Below, one piece after another: positions 14,318 through 14,562 of a stretch of 14,562 nucleotides of DNA. A program made the position numbers and the translations under genes. The first letter of the stretch is position 1; every line of letters begins with the position of its first letter. The notes under the pieces are model-generated. The model searched no databases and was not told the DNA's origin. It worked only from the letters and a program-made list of their open reading frames with translations. Origin of the DNA: UBA9630 sp037137555 (GTDB lineage: Bacteria > Patescibacteriota > Minisyncoccia > Moranbacterales > UBA2206); assembly GCA_037137555.1 (NCBI GenBank), contig JBAXKA010000025.1, positions 1 through 14,562 of the forward strand. The letters run 5' to 3'.

Positions 14318-14382
14318 ACCTCCTTGTTTTGGGTTTTCAAAAAATTCTAAATTTTGCTGAAGCAAACCAAATCACCTCCTTT
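14318..14382 (-). promoter_or_regulatory. Two strong Shine-Dalgarno sites ahead of the glycosidase gene
   Basis: AAGGAGGT (14318-14325) lies three bases ahead of ATG 14314, and AAAGGAGGTGAT (14371-14382) lies five bases ahead of an in-frame TTG at 14365. The ATG is preferred because it puts the signal peptide at the very N-terminus; the TTG would add 17 residues in front of it. Confidence 0.7.
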
Positions 14383-14419
14383 TATGTGCCGAAAATTTTT
14401 AAAGAGCTACATTGGCTCG

Positions 14420-14448
14420 ATTCTATGTCGAAAACAATATAATGTCAA
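14420..14448 (-). promoter_or_regulatory. Near-consensus sigma70 promoter of the glycosidase gene
   Basis: On the minus strand TTGACA (14448-14443) and TAGAAT (14425-14420) are separated by exactly 17 bases. Transcription would start near 14413, giving a leader of roughly 100 bases that contains both Shine-Dalgarno sites. Confidence 0.8.
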
Positions 14449-14529
14449 ATTATAGTCTACTCCAACGCAACATGAGCCTGAAGAGGCTAAATCTGCTAAG
14501 ATATGGAATAATTCGTAAGCAAGTATCCT

Positions 14530-14562
14530 ATGACAATTAACATGGATGATTCACACCTAGTA
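14530..14562 (+). CDS. Possible gene start at the window edge (11 codons)
   Basis: An open frame from ATG 14530 reads MTINMDDSHLV to the last base, with a second ATG at 14542. No Shine-Dalgarno is visible. The opening vaguely recalls some integrase-type transposases, but eleven residues cannot support a call. The rest of 14449-14562 holds only a small AGCCT/AGGCT hairpin (14475-14488). Confidence 0.2.
   Translation, partial: MTINMDDSHLV

Noticed and set aside
14475..14488. AGCCT/AGGCT hairpin as a terminator
   Set aside because: The stem is 5 bp and neither side is followed by a T-run.
1..14562. Recoded UGA (genetic code 25) as in some CPR groups
   Set aside because: TGA is used as the natural stop of the ftsL-like, ftsI and murF-like genes, and the other genes read through with no internal TGA.
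1..14562. CRISPR array, tRNA or rRNA gene, or complete insertion sequence
   Set aside because: No regularly spaced repeats, no tRNA cloverleaf-like segment or rRNA signature and no full transposase frame were recognised by eye on either strand.

Overview
The window is AT-rich with AT-leaning codon use, very short intergenic gaps and mostly no Shine-Dalgarno sequence ahead of the genes. TGA is used as a stop (ftsL-like, ftsI, murF-like), so the Gly-for-UGA code of Gracilibacteria/Absconditabacteria does not apply. Together with a shortened division/cell-wall (dcw) cluster and repeat-derived insertions in core genes, this suggests a Patescibacteria/CPR bacterium, perhaps Parcubacteria-like. That placement is inference from style, not from a marker-gene tree.

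Layout. 1-640: the 3' end of a Cys-rich protein, a small membrane-anchored protein, a tiny membrane-protein gene broken by a one-base frame disruption in an A7 run, and a terminator. 640-792: a sigma70-type promoter with GTGG(T/G)G repeats that look like MraZ boxes. 793-5753: mraZ, rsmH, an ftsL-like gene, ftsI and a murF-like gene; the last three are coupled by ATGA overlaps. 5775-9304: a second promoter placed so that the mRNA would be leaderless, then pheS and pheT. 9336-10205: a small zinc-ribbon-like protein with a strong Shine-Dalgarno and a P-loop kinase-like ATPase. 10211-12841: valS, ending at a strong terminator. 12905-14314 (minus strand): a secreted TIM-barrel glycosidase-like protein with its own near-consensus promoter and two strong Shine-Dalgarno sites. 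The right edge has nothing clear beyond a possible 11-codon gene start.

How the genes work together. The first operon links a transcription regulator (MraZ) and a 16S rRNA methyltransferase to septal peptidoglycan synthesis (FtsL-like, FtsI, MurF-like). The second part supplies two aminoacyl-tRNA synthetases. The terminal secreted protein probably acts on a polysaccharide outside the cell.

The most striking signal is a set of short GC-rich palindromic elements lying in frame inside pheT (four unrelated elements) and valS (one). One family occurs in both genes but is read in two different reading frames, both open. This resembles the in-frame palindromic elements known from Rickettsia, here in essential tRNA synthetases. 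The minus-strand glycosidase gene also carries two long perfect inverted repeats inside its coding sequence.
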